Assembly: GCF_900582195.1 (NCBI RefSeq)
Contig: NZ_UTHA01000226.1
Coordinates: 1-64,000, forward strand
Length of the DNA: 64,000 nt
DNA from: Pseudomonas viridiflava
Lineage (GTDB): Bacteria; Pseudomonadota; Gammaproteobacteria; Pseudomonadales; Pseudomonadaceae
Direction: 5' to 3'
The position numbers and the translations under genes were made by a program. The first letter of the stretch is position 1, and every line of letters starts with the position of its first letter. Below the pieces are notes generated by a model that saw only the letters and a list, made by a program, of their open reading frames with translations, was not told the DNA's origin and made no database searches. This document shows positions 24,637 to 33,368 of the stretch, one piece after another.

Positions 24637-26841
24637 ATGCCCGCTTCAGCTCGACTCGCCGTCCCGTTTCGCCCGACGCTTCTCGCCCTGCTGTGCTCCC
24701 TGACTGTCACCGCCCACGCCGCTGAAGGCGATACCAAAGCGCTGGTGCTGGACGACGTCAACGTCAATGCCCAGGCCCCGACGCCGAACGCCCTGCCCCC
24801 GGTTTACTCGGGTGGCCAAGTGGCCCGTGGCGGTCAGCTCGGCGTGCTGGGCAATCAGGACATGATGGACGTGCCGTTCAGCGCCGCCTCCTATACCGAA
24901 CAACTGATTCAGGATCAGCAGGCTGAAGATGTCGCCGATGTGCTGCTCAACGATTCGTCAGTACGTCAGGCCTCCGGTTACGGCAACCAGGCGCAGGTCT
25001 TCATGATTCGCGGCCTGCCGCTGAACGGCGACGATATTTCCTATAACGGCCTGTACGGCGTGCTGCCCCGGCAGATCATTTCCACCGATGCGCTGGAACG
25101 CGTGGAAGTGTTCAAAGGCCCGAACGCCTTTATCAACGGCGTGACCCCGACCGGCTCCGGCATCGGCGGCGGCGTCAACCTGCAACCGAAACGCGCCGGT
25201 GACGTGCCGCTGCGTCGTTACACCACCGACATCAATAGCGAAGGCCGCATCGGTCATCACTTCGACATCGGCCAGCGCTTCGGTGAAGACAACCGCTTCG
25301 GCGCACGGATCAACCTGTCCCAGCGTGAAGGCGACACCGGCATCGATCACGAGAACCAGCGCTCGAAACTGTTCGCCATCGGCCTCGATTATCGCGGCGA
25401 CGCCCTGCGCATCTCCGGCGACTTCGCCTATCAGAAAGAGCGCGTCAACGGTGGTCGCAACTCGGTCAACCTCGGCACCGCCACGCACATTCCGGACGCG
25501 CCATCGGCCGACACCAACTACGCGCCGAAGTGGGGCTACACCGAGATTGAAGACACTTTCGGCATGCTCCGCGCCGAGTACGACCTGAACGACAACTGGA
25601 CCGCCTATGCTGCTGGTGGCGCCAAGCACACCCGGGAAGTCGGACGCTACAACTCGACCACCCTGGTCGGTAACAACGGCGCGTCGTTCACCACCGGCTC
25701 GTTCATTCCCCATGACGAAGACAACACCAGCGTGATGGCCGGCCTTAACGGTAAATTCAATACCGGCCCGGTCAGCCATCAGCTCAACTTCGGTCTGACC
25801 GGCATCTGGGCCGAACAGCGCAGCGCCTATGATTTCGACCTGACCAAGTACGCCAACAACATCTACCACCCGGTGCAAACGCCATCGCCGGTGGGCAACT
25901 TTGCCGGCGGTGATGTGAATGATCCAGGCATCGTCGGCAAGACCTTCAACCGCAGCCTGGCGATTTCCGACACCCTCGGTTTCTTCGATGATCGCCTGCT
26001 GGTCACCGCCGGCCTGCGTCGCCAGCAACTGGTGGTGCAAGGCTACAACTACGCCAGTTGGGGCAGCGGCGACCGCAAATCGAGCTACGACGAATCGATC
26101 ACCACACCGGTGTACGGCGTGGTGTTCAAGCCGTGGGAACATGTGTCGTTCTACGCCAACCACATCGAAGGCCTGGCCCAGGGCCCGACTTCGCCGACCA
26201 GTTCCGGCGGTTTCCGTGTGACCAACGGCAACGAGGTTTATGCGCCAAAACGCTCCAAGCAGACCGAAGTCGGGGTGAAAGTCGACATGGGCACTTACGG
26301 CGCGAGCCTGGGTGTCTATCGCATCGAACAGCCGAGCGATGGTTACTGCGAAATCAACAGCGCCACCACCTGCACCTACGTACGTGAAGGCGAGCAGATC
26401 AACAAAGGCGTGGAAATGAACGTGTTTGGCGAGCCGATCCAGGGCCTGCGCCTGATCAGCGGCCTGACCCTGATGGACACCGAACTGAAGAACACCCTCA
26501 ACGGCGCCAACGACGGCAACCGTGCGATCGGTGTGCCGACCTTCCAGTTCAACGCTGGTGCGGATTGGGATGTACCCGGCCTGCAAGGCGTCGCACTGAA
26601 TGCGCGGATGCTGCGCACCGGCGGCCAATACGCTGACGCGGCGAACAACCTCAGCCTGCCGACCTGGAACCGTTTCGATGCCGGCGCGCGTTATGCGTTC
26701 AAGGTCTCGGAGAAAGACGTGACCGTGCGTCTGGGCGTGGAAAACCTGGCGAACAAGAAGTATTGGGAATCGGCTCAGGGTGGGTATCTGACTCAGGGTG
26801 AGCCACGGGTTGCCAAGTTGTCCGGGACTATTGATTTCTAA
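24637..26841 (+). CDS. TonB-dependent siderophore receptor
   Basis: A 734-residue outer-membrane receptor of the FhuA/FoxA-like siderophore class. It has a signal peptide (about residues 1-28, LTVTAHA^A), a plug domain at about 75-200 (VFMIRGLPLNGDDISYNGLYG, ALERVEVFKGPNAFINGVTP, GGGVNLQPKRA) and a barrel that ends in AKLSGTIDF with the obligatory C-terminal Phe. There is no N-terminal signalling (STN) domain, so it is a transport-only receptor. The ATG follows CCAGG. No classical Fur box was found upstream by eye, although iron control would be expected. It stands alone, with no adjacent sigma, periplasmic binding protein or biosynthesis genes. Confidence 0.92.
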   Translation: MPASARLAVPFRPTLLALLCSLTVTAHAAEGDTKALVLDDVNVNAQAPTPNALPPVYSGGQVARGGQLGVLGNQDMMDVPFSAASYTEQLIQDQQAEDVADVLLNDSSVRQASGYGNQAQVFMIRGLPLNGDDISYNGLYGVLPRQIISTDALERVEVFKGPNAFINGVTPTGSGIGGGVNLQPKRAGDVPLRRYTTDINSEGRIGHHFDIGQRFGEDNRFGARINLSQREGDTGIDHENQRSKLFAIGLDYRGDALRISGDFAYQKERVNGGRNSVNLGTATHIPDAPSADTNYAPKWGYTEIEDTFGMLRAEYDLNDNWTAYAAGGAKHTREVGRYNSTTLVGNNGASFTTGSFIPHDEDNTSVMAGLNGKFNTGPVSHQLNFGLTGIWAEQRSAYDFDLTKYANNIYHPVQTPSPVGNFAGGDVNDPGIVGKTFNRSLAISDTLGFFDDRLLVTAGLRRQQLVVQGYNYASWGSGDRKSSYDESITTPVYGVVFKPWEHVSFYANHIEGLAQGPTSPTSSGGFRVTNGNEVYAPKRSKQTEVGVKVDMGTYGASLGVYRIEQPSDGYCEINSATTCTYVREGEQINKGVEMNVFGEPIQGLRLISGLTLMDTELKNTLNGANDGNRAIGVPTFQFNAGADWDVPGLQGVALNARMLRTGGQYADAANNLSLPTWNRFDAGARYAFKVSEKDVTVRLGVENLANKKYWESAQGGYLTQGEPRVAKLSGTIDF

Positions 26842-26851
26842 GGTTCAAAAG

Positions 26852-27000
26852 CCCCTCACCCTAGCCCTCTCCCGGAGGGAGAGGGGACTGACCGAGGTGT
26901 TCTTTCGAGTTACGCCGACCTGAACCATCGAGTCGAACTCAGGTTTTGAAAAGCCCCCCAATCGGCTCCCTCTCCCTCGGGAGAGGGCTGGGGTGAGGGG
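26852..27000. repeat. Dispersed ~150-bp repeat (copy B1)
   Basis: The element has inverted ends CCTCACCCTAGCCCTC and its complement, internal small hairpins (CTCTCCCGGAGGGAGAG), and a core containing TTACGCCGACCTG and GAACTCAGGTTTTGAAA. It lies just after the receptor stop codon. Confidence 0.85.
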
Positions 27001-27047
27001 CCCGGATCTACGCCACGCAACAGCCCCCCAGCCGACCACCTGAACAT

Positions 27048-27083
27048 GGCCTCGCAGCCTCACCACTGCGGGGCCTTTTTCCG
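27048..27083 (+). terminator. Rho-independent terminator
   Basis: GGCCTCGCAG and CTGCGGGGCC pair around a short loop and are followed by TTTTT. It lies about 200 bp after the receptor gene, beyond repeat B1, and 70 bp before the FAD monooxygenase gene. Confidence 0.75.
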
Positions 27084-27153
27084 TCTGGCCGATCAACTGG
27101 CCACCCTCTCCTCCTGATCCATACTTGCTCCACGGCAATCGGAGGACAGGCCC

Positions 27154-28689
27154 ATGAACCGCAGCGACGTCCTGATCATCGGCGCCGGCCCGACCGGGCT
27201 GGTGCTGGCCCTGTGGCTGAGCAAACTCGGCGTGCGCGTACGCATCATCGATAAAACCTCCGCGCCCGGCACCACTTCGCGAGCGCTGGCAGTGCAGGCG
27301 CGCACCCTTGAGTTATATCGCCAACTGGACCTGGCCGACACCGTAGTGCGCAACGGCCATCGGGTGGCGGCGGCGAATTTCTGGGTCAACGGCAAACCGG
27401 TCGCGCAATTGCCACTGAATCGCATCGGCGAAGGCCTGACACCCTACGCGTTCGTCGAAATCTTCCCGCAGGATCACCACGAACGGCTGCTGATCGAGCG
27501 CCTCGAAGACTACGGCGTCACGGTCGAACGCAACACCACACTGGAAAGCTTCGAAGAAACCGGCGACGGCCTCACCGCGCATTTGCGCCTGCCCGATGGT
27601 GAGCAGGAAATCTGCCAGGCCTGTTATCTGGCGGGGTGTGATGGCGCCCGTTCAGTGGTGCGCAAAACCCTCGACACCGGTTTCCCCGGCGGCACCTATC
27701 AGCAGATTTTCTACGTCGCCGACGTCAAAGCCAGCGGCCCTGCGATGAACGGCGAGCTGCACCTGGACCTGGATGAAGCGGACTTCCTCGCCGTGTTTCC
27801 ACTGGCCGGCGAAGGCCGCGCAAGGCTGATCGGCACCGTGCGTGACGAGCGCGCGGATCGCGCCGAAACCCTGGAATTTTCCGATGTCAGCAGCCGCGCC
27901 ATCGAACACCTGAAAGTGCATATCGAAGATGTCCATTGGTTCTCGACCTACCGCGTGCATCACCGCGTGGCCGAGCACTTTCGCAGTGGCCGCGCGTTTC
28001 TGCTCGGCGATGCCGCGCATGTGCATAGCCCGGCGGGCGGTCAGGGCATGAACACGGGGATTGGCGACGCGATCAATCTGGCATGGAAACTTGCCGCCGT
28101 GCTCAGCGGCGCCGCTGAACCAAGCCTGCTCGACAGCTACGAAACCGAACGCATTGCCTTCGCTCGTCGACTGGTGTCAACCACCGACAAAGTTTTCAGC
28201 TTCGTCACCGCTGAAGGACGCATGGCTGATCTACTGCGCATGCGCGTGGCGCCGTTCCTGATCCCGAAAATGGCTTCGTTCGAGGCCAGCCGCGAGTTCC
28301 TTTTTCGCACCGTGTCGCAAGTCACCCTCAACTATCGCGGCATGCCGCTAAGCCAGGGCGCAGCCGGCCACGTCCACGGCGGGGATCGCTTGCCGTGGGC
28401 CCATGATGGTGAAGGAGATAATTACGAACCGCTACGCCAGCCGAGCTGGCAAGTGCATGTCTATGGTGATACCAGCGACGAAATGATTGCCTGGTGCAAT
28501 GAACATCACCTGCCGCTGCACGTGTTCGACTGGCGCCCAGCGTTCGAAACGGCGGGGTTGGGGCGTAACGGCTTTTATCTGCTGCGTCCGGATACGTATG
28601 TGGCGATTGCCGAGAACAATGCCGACCCGAAAGTCATCGAACGCTACTTCCGCGATCACGGCATCAGGCCATTCTTCAACTGCCCCTGA
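27154..28689 (+). CDS. FAD-dependent aromatic-type monooxygenase
   Basis: A 511-residue flavoprotein of the PheA/TfdB (p-hydroxybenzoate hydroxylase-like) group A monooxygenases, which hydroxylate aromatic rings using NAD(P)H and oxygen. The FAD-binding GxGxxG is GAGPTGLVLAL (residues 10-20), the DG motif is LAGCDGARSVVRKT (about 165), and the second FAD motif GDAAHVHSPAGGQGMN is near residue 286. The C-terminal thioredoxin-like domain is shorter than in PheA. The substrate is unknown and no ring-cleavage genes are adjacent. The ATG follows TCGGAGG. It converges with hemB. Confidence 0.88.
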   Translation: MNRSDVLIIGAGPTGLVLALWLSKLGVRVRIIDKTSAPGTTSRALAVQARTLELYRQLDLADTVVRNGHRVAAANFWVNGKPVAQLPLNRIGEGLTPYAFVEIFPQDHHERLLIERLEDYGVTVERNTTLESFEETGDGLTAHLRLPDGEQEICQACYLAGCDGARSVVRKTLDTGFPGGTYQQIFYVADVKASGPAMNGELHLDLDEADFLAVFPLAGEGRARLIGTVRDERADRAETLEFSDVSSRAIEHLKVHIEDVHWFSTYRVHHRVAEHFRSGRAFLLGDAAHVHSPAGGQGMNTGIGDAINLAWKLAAVLSGAAEPSLLDSYETERIAFARRLVSTTDKVFSFVTAEGRMADLLRMRVAPFLIPKMASFEASREFLFRTVSQVTLNYRGMPLSQGAAGHVHGGDRLPWAHDGEGDNYEPLRQPSWQVHVYGDTSDEMIAWCNEHHLPLHVFDWRPAFETAGLGRNGFYLLRPDTYVAIAENNADPKVIERYFRDHGIRPFFNCP

Positions 28690-28705
28690 CACACCACAAA
28701 TCAAA

Positions 28706-28734
28706 TGTGGGAGCGAGCCTGCTCGCTCCCACAG
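28706..28734. repeat. Collapsed REPIN (copy A5)
   Basis: TGTGGGAGCGAGC-CT-GCTCGCTCCCACA is a near-perfect palindrome of fused left and right REP arms without the usual central spacer. It fills most of the 62-bp gap between two convergent genes and is positioned to act as a terminator-like hairpin for both. Confidence 0.85.
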
Positions 28735-28751
28735 GGGCAATTCGGTGGTCG

Positions 28752-29726
28752 TCAGATACCGGCCAGGGCCAGATCCATCGCAAAGTAAGTGAAGATCAGA
28801 TCCGCGCCCGCACGCTTGATCGCACCCAGACTCTCACGCACCACACGATCCTCATCGATCGCCCCGGCCTGCGCGCCGAACTTGATCATCGCGTACTCGC
28901 CGCTGACCTGATACGCCGCCAGCGGCAGGTTCGAGGCTTCGCGAATATCGCGGATGATGTCGAGGTAAGCGCCGGCCGGTTTGACCATCAGCGCATCGGC
29001 GCCTTCCTGCTCGTCGAGCAGCGATTCGCGCAGGGCTTCGCGGCGGTTCATCGGGTTCATCTGATAGCTTTTGCGGTCGCCCTTCAGCGCGCTGCCACCG
29101 GCCTCGCGGAACGGGCCGTACAGCGCCGAGGCAAATTTGGTCGAGTAGGCCATGATCGGGATCTGGGTGAAGCCGGCCGCGTCCAGGGCTTGGCGGATCG
29201 CCCGCACCTGCCCGTCCATCGCTGCCGACGGCGCGATCACATCCGCACCGGCGCGGGCCGCTGCCACGGCTTGTCTGCCGAGATTGATCAGGGTCTGGTC
29301 GTTGTCGACTTCATGGTTGTGCAGCACGCCGCAGTGGCCGTGATCGGTGTATTCGCAGAAGCAGGTGTCGGACATGACGATCATTTCCGGCACGGCATCT
29401 TTGGCAATGCGCGACATGCGCGAAACCAGACCGTCTTCGCGCCAGGTGTCGCTACCGTTGCTGTCCAGATGATGGGACACGCCGAAGGTCATCACCGACT
29501 TGATGCCGGCGCGGGCATAGCGCTCGATTTCGCTGGCCAGTTTGCGCTCAGGAATGCGCATCACCCCAGGCATGCTGGTGATCGGCACGAAGTCGTCGAT
29601 TTCTTCTTCGACGAAAATCGGCAGCACCAGATCATTCAGGCTGAACTCGGTTTCCTGGAACAGGCTGCGCAGGCTCGCATTGCGGCGCAGACGGCGGGGA
29701 CGTGCTTCGGGGAACTGACTGGACAT
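28752..29726 (-). CDS. hemB: Delta-aminolevulinic acid dehydratase, zinc-site type
   Basis: A 324-residue porphobilinogen synthase, which condenses two 5-aminolevulinate molecules in heme synthesis. Schiff-base lysines are in YSTKFAS and LMVKPAGAYLD. The metal site is DTCFCEYTDHGHCG, with the three cysteines of the E. coli-type zinc enzyme. The HemB described from P. aeruginosa has Asp in place of these cysteines and uses magnesium. The opening RPRRLRRNASLRSLF also follows the enterobacterial form. This is therefore probably a second, zinc-dependent HemB in the strain, which is inference because the rest of the genome is unseen. The ATG follows AGGAAAGG. No Zur-like site was seen upstream. 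Confidence 0.93.
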   Translation of the reverse strand: MSSQFPEARPRRLRRNASLRSLFQETEFSLNDLVLPIFVEEEIDDFVPITSMPGVMRIPERKLASEIERYARAGIKSVMTFGVSHHLDSNGSDTWREDGLVSRMSRIAKDAVPEMIVMSDTCFCEYTDHGHCGVLHNHEVDNDQTLINLGRQAVAAARAGADVIAPSAAMDGQVRAIRQALDAAGFTQIPIMAYSTKFASALYGPFREAGGSALKGDRKSYQMNPMNRREALRESLLDEQEGADALMVKPAGAYLDIIRDIREASNLPLAAYQVSGEYAMIKFGAQAGAIDEDRVVRESLGAIKRAGADLIFTYFAMDLALAGI

Positions 29727-29866
29727 GGGGCCTTTCCTGAAAACGGCAGATGAGACGAAAGTCGTAGGGGGCGAAGCTTATGCCTTGCGGGGGTTGGGGT
29801 ACAAACCTGGATCAATCAAGAGTGCGTTACCGGGGGTGTAATAATCCCTGTGACACAACAAATCCC

Positions 29867-29957
29867 CTGTGGGAGCGAGCTTGCTCGCGAAGACGGTGTA
29901 TCAGCAATGGAAATGCTGGCTGACACGACGCCTTCGCGAGCAAGCTCGCTCCCACAG
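29867..29957. repeat. REPIN-type palindrome pair (copy A6)
   Basis: An inverted REP pair in the 246-bp space between hemB and the 3' end of the GST gene (both minus strand), starting just after the GST stop on the low-coordinate side. Arms are complete. Confidence 0.9.
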
Positions 29958-29972
29958 GGGTTATGCGTGGTG

Positions 29973-30671
29973 TCAGGAAGGAATGGTCAGGCCTCGAACC
30001 ACGGCCGGACGCGCGAGGAAACGCTCCAGCACGCGGGTGACATTCGGGAAGTTGCTGATGCCGACCAGATCACCGGCTTCATAAAACCCGATCAGATTGC
30101 GCACCCACGGAAACGTGGCGATGTCAGCGATGGTGTATCGCTCGCCCATGATCCAGTCACGGCCTTCGAGCCGGCCGTCGAGCACCTTGAGCAGACGTTT
30201 GCTTTCATCGACATAACGATCACGCGGACGCTTGTCCTCGTAATCCTTGCCGGCAAACTTGTTGAAAAACCCGAGCTGGCCGAACATCGGGCCGATACCG
30301 CCCATCTGGAACATCAACCATTGAATGGTTTCGTAACGCAGCGCGCCTTCCTGGGCCAGCAACTGGCCGCTTTTGTCGGCCAGATAAATCAGGATCGCAC
30401 CGGATTCGAACAGCGGCAGCGGCTGATCATCAGGACCGTGTGGGTCGAGGATCGCCGGGATCTTGTTGTTCGGGTTCAGCGACAGGAACTCGGCGGACAA
30501 CTGATCGTTGCTGTCGAAAGCGACCTTGTGCGGCTCGTACGGCAGGCCGATCTCTTCGAGCATGATCGAGACTTTGACACCATTGGGCGTCGGCAAGGAA
30601 TAGAGCTGAATCCAGTCAGGGTACTGCGCCGGCCATTTCTGGGTGATCGGGAACGCGGACAGATCGGTCAT
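29973..30671 (-). CDS. Glutathione S-transferase, YfcG/YghU-like
   Basis: A 232-residue GST of the Nu-class/YfcG-like group, glutathione-dependent disulfide reductases. The N-terminal domain contains IQLYSLPTPNGVKVSIMLEE, with the Thr-Pro-Asn active-site motif of this class, then NPNNKIPAILDP and LFESGAILIYLA. The C-terminal helical domain includes DWIMGERYTIADIATFPWV. The start at 30671 (MTDLSAFPITQ) is chosen; an in-frame ATG at 30680 is possible. There is no operon link: a 100-bp gap separates it from the metalloprotease-like gene upstream. Confidence 0.9.
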   Translation of the reverse strand: MTDLSAFPITQKWPAQYPDWIQLYSLPTPNGVKVSIMLEEIGLPYEPHKVAFDSNDQLSAEFLSLNPNNKIPAILDPHGPDDQPLPLFESGAILIYLADKSGQLLAQEGALRYETIQWLMFQMGGIGPMFGQLGFFNKFAGKDYEDKRPRDRYVDESKRLLKVLDGRLEGRDWIMGERYTIADIATFPWVRNLIGFYEAGDLVGISNFPNVTRVLERFLARPAVVRGLTIPS

Positions 30672-30755
30672 GGGAAGCATCCAGTCACAATTTAAAACCA
30701 GATCATAATTCAGAGCCGCCGCAGGCTGTGATCTTTTGGCCGATGCCCGCCCGCA

Positions 30756-32171
30756 TCAATCATCGATAAGGCTATCAAGCCGCACGTATTCGATTTTGCT
30801 GCGATACCACGCTTGCAGGCTTTTGGCCGCAAAAAAAATGCTGTCGGCATTGTTCGCGGCCATGTGCGCGCGCAGTTGCGAATTGGCATTGAACAGCCCA
30901 ACCGCCTCATCAAGCTCCACATCGTCGACAATTCCCAGATAATCGCTGACACCGAACAGGAAGCTGTCGTGATAGTCACTGGTGGCTTTCATGTAATCGA
31001 CCGTCAACCCACCGCGCATGATCGCGTCGGAAACGCTACGTTCCGAGACGTCGTAGACAATCCTTGAGTCCGAATCCAGCAAAGTCTGCAGATTATCGTG
31101 CAGATAGAAAAAATCGGCAGCGTTCGGCCCGATGGCCTTGAATCGATCGACTCTGTTGGTGTGCAACATTTCATGGCCCAGCGACACACTCAACATACCG
31201 CGCTTCATGAACTTGCGATTGATGAAGAACCGACCATGAAAATCCTTTTTGTACATCCATGCCGAACTCTGGTTGTCCACATCGACGCCGATGAATTTAT
31301 CCCCGCCCCAAGTACCTTGATACTCCCTGGAAAGCGCCAGGCCGCGCGCGACTGAATCAGCGAATTGCGCGGCAATGGTTCGGTGGTCAGCACCAAAAAA
31401 GTTTTCGTAAACCGAATCGGCGTCTGGCAGCTTCATGCCGATGACCTGGCTGGCATCAGAGAACACGCTTTCGACCACGCGCAACTCCGAGCGAATGAGT
31501 TCGGCCTGTCTGGGCGGAAACTGAGTCAAGCCACGGGCAACCAGAGTGACAGCCATTAACGTCTCGCGCTCGATCGAGTCGTCATTACCATCATGAGCCC
31601 GTTTTTTTTGCCGCGAATCAGTACTGAAACCGCGAATCAGCTCATCAATATCGATATCGAAATCAATGACGTCGCCCTTGTCAGGGGACGAATACACGTC
31701 TTGAAGCTTCCATATCCGGTTATGCGGATCATAGGCCAGCGCCGGCCCCGAAGCGGTCAACTCAGAGGTCAATGTCGCCCGATACTCGCCGGTTATCCCG
31801 GTTTGCCGAACCAGAACGATCTCCCCCGGGGCGATATCTGCGTACAGGCGATCCTTGATGACCCTCAAGCCCTGTGCATTGGCCACAGGCAAGCCATCGG
31901 GCGCTCTCAGGCGATAGTTTTCAAGCGACTGGACCACGGAACGAATCGGCAAAACCTCGGTAGACTTCAATGGAGAAAGCCTGACTCGGGCAAGCGATCG
32001 TTCCGGTTGATTGGCAGCAGGCTCCTGCATTTGATTGCCACCAAGGAGAGAAGTCTTGCTCGCGGGCTCGTCACCGGGGGGCACGCCGTGACCTCTTTTA
32101 CGGCCCGTGCTTGCGTCTACCGATCCGAGGTCGGGCGACGGAGAGGTGGCGGTTTTACGAACGATGACCAT
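30756..32171 (-). CDS. Putative secreted HExxH metallopeptidase effector (M91-like)
   Basis: A 471-residue protein without a signal peptide. The N-terminal ~50 residues are polar and low-complexity. Residues ~85-165 (RVIKDRLYADIAPGEIVLVR, TGEYRATLTSELTASGPAL) resemble modules I associate with pseudomonad dermonecrotic-toxin-like proteins. The C-terminal part contains GHEMLHTNR with HExxH at residues 332-336, and downstream acidic residues that could supply the third zinc ligand. This layout fits the M91/NleD class of effector proteases, a resemblance judged by eye. The ATG has AGGGA six bases upstream. The gene looks less GC-rich than its neighbours, suggesting horizontal acquisition. No cognate immunity or chaperone gene is obvious. 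The protease assignment is moderate; the effector role is inference. Confidence 0.6.
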   Translation of the reverse strand: MVIVRKTATSPSPDLGSVDASTGRKRGHGVPPGDEPASKTSLLGGNQMQEPAANQPERSLARVRLSPLKSTEVLPIRSVVQSLENYRLRAPDGLPVANAQGLRVIKDRLYADIAPGEIVLVRQTGITGEYRATLTSELTASGPALAYDPHNRIWKLQDVYSSPDKGDVIDFDIDIDELIRGFSTDSRQKKRAHDGNDDSIERETLMAVTLVARGLTQFPPRQAELIRSELRVVESVFSDASQVIGMKLPDADSVYENFFGADHRTIAAQFADSVARGLALSREYQGTWGGDKFIGVDVDNQSSAWMYKKDFHGRFFINRKFMKRGMLSVSLGHEMLHTNRVDRFKAIGPNAADFFYLHDNLQTLLDSDSRIVYDVSERSVSDAIMRGGLTVDYMKATSDYHDSFLFGVSDYLGIVDDVELDEAVGLFNANSQLRAHMAANNADSIFFAAKSLQAWYRSKIEYVRLDSLIDD

Positions 32172-32574
32172 GAAAATCCCTATTCAAGAAAGTTGCCAAA
32201 CCAAAAGCCAGGCAAACGTCGCAATAGACGCTTATGCACATGCGCCATTGCAGCCAATTACAAGTCACCAGGTGCGGTACATAGGTATTGCACCTGCGTG
32301 GTCGTTTTATGCGTACTTGTGGAGGGATCAAACGGTCGTCTACAGCCGCTTCGAACCGTAACATCCTGTCGCTAACCTGTGCCCAAGCCATGGAAGTTTG
32401 CCGCTAAAGTGCCACGCACCCGGATGGATCGAACCAAATCGGCCTCAGGGGACTCTGAGCTATGCCTTTATTGCAAAGGAAGCCGTTCATGACAGGGAAA
32501 ACGCCCGGTGCTGGGAGCCCGCGGTGTAAAGGTTTGTCAGCCTTAACTGAATCAGCTGAAGACTCTTTTATTTC
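32172..32574. other. 400-bp intergenic region, no gene recognised
   Basis: This is the divergent spacer between the metallopeptidase-like gene and the histidine phosphatase gene. Small open frames (for example 32155-32391 on the minus strand) lack support. The part nearest the metallopeptidase gene shares its lower GC look. No repeat or clear promoter was identified. Confidence 0.5.
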
Positions 32575-33249
32575 ATGACGAACCTTATGCGTTTCGCCAA
32601 ACGTTTCAAACACCGCGCGTACGTGGCCCTGCCTTCCCTGCTGGCCGTCAGTGCGCTGTTCCTGTCGCTTGAGTCGAGCGAGAGCCGCGCGCAACCGGCG
32701 GACGGCACCCAGACCCTGGTGTTCCTGCGCCACGCGGAGAAGCCCGAGGGCGGTCTCGGCCAGCTCAACTGCCAGGGGCTGAACCGCGCCATCGACCTGT
32801 CGACACTGCTGCCGGAAAAATTCGGCAAGGCCGATTACGTGTTCGCCGCCAATCCGACGCGCAATGTCGAGGAAGGTGAGCTGGACAACTCCTACAGCTA
32901 CATCCGCCCGCTGATGACCATCAGCCCAGCGGCGATCAAGCTCGGTCTGCCGGTGAACATCGAGTTTTCGGCCAATGACACCAGCGATCTGGCCCGCGAA
33001 CTGCTGGAAGACAAGTATCACAACTCGACGATCTACACCGCCTGGTCCCACGGCTATCTGCCGGAGCTGATCAACAAGGTGGCGGGCAAAGCGGTCGGCG
33101 AGAAACAGAACATCACCGAGGACTGGGCGGGCAACGATTTTGACTCGCTGTATGTACTGACGCTGACCTGGCACAACGGCAAGGCCAGTCTGCAGAGCCA
33201 CAGTTACAAGCAGGGGCTGGATAACGGCAAAGACACCTGCCCGACCTGA
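32575..33249 (+). CDS. Periplasmic histidine phosphatase family protein
   Basis: A 224-residue phosphoglycerate-mutase-like (histidine phosphatase) protein with an N-terminal hydrophobic export segment at about residues 15-40 (LPSLLAVSALFLSL). The catalytic phospho-histidine is His53 in VFLRHAEKP, and the second catalytic His is in TAWSHGYLPEL near residue 158. The typical second Arg region is replaced by ANPTRNVEEG. The size and lack of a C-terminal extension resemble small secreted family members. Substrate unknown. The start ATG overlaps an in-frame downstream ATG (residue 5) that could also be used. Confidence 0.87.
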   Translation: MTNLMRFAKRFKHRAYVALPSLLAVSALFLSLESSESRAQPADGTQTLVFLRHAEKPEGGLGQLNCQGLNRAIDLSTLLPEKFGKADYVFAANPTRNVEEGELDNSYSYIRPLMTISPAAIKLGLPVNIEFSANDTSDLARELLEDKYHNSTIYTAWSHGYLPELINKVAGKAVGEKQNITEDWAGNDFDSLYVLTLTWHNGKASLQSHSYKQGLDNGKDTCPT

Positions 33250-33272
33250 GTGTTGTGTGACCTGACCCGGCC

Positions 33273-33350
33273 CCTTCGCGAGCAGGCTCGCTCCCACAGG
33301 GGATTTGTATTTCACGCAGATCCAATGTGGGAGCGAGCTTGCTCGCGAAG
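33273..33350. repeat. Outward-facing REP pair (copy A7)
   Basis: The two REP arms are in the reverse order to every other copy: the CTTCGCGAGC... arm comes first and the GTGGGAGCGAGC arm second, with 26 bp between. This could be two half-REPINs brought together. It lies between convergent genes. Confidence 0.85.
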
Positions 33351-33368
33351 AGGCCAGCCGCTACAACC

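Noticed and set aside
29850..30695. A 281-codon plus-strand frame starting in REPIN A6
   Set aside because: The N-terminus is REP translation (PCGSELARE...) and the rest is antisense to the GST gene.
32404..33315. A 303-codon minus-strand frame
   Set aside because: It is antisense to the histidine phosphatase gene and begins in a REP sequence; no family motif is seen.
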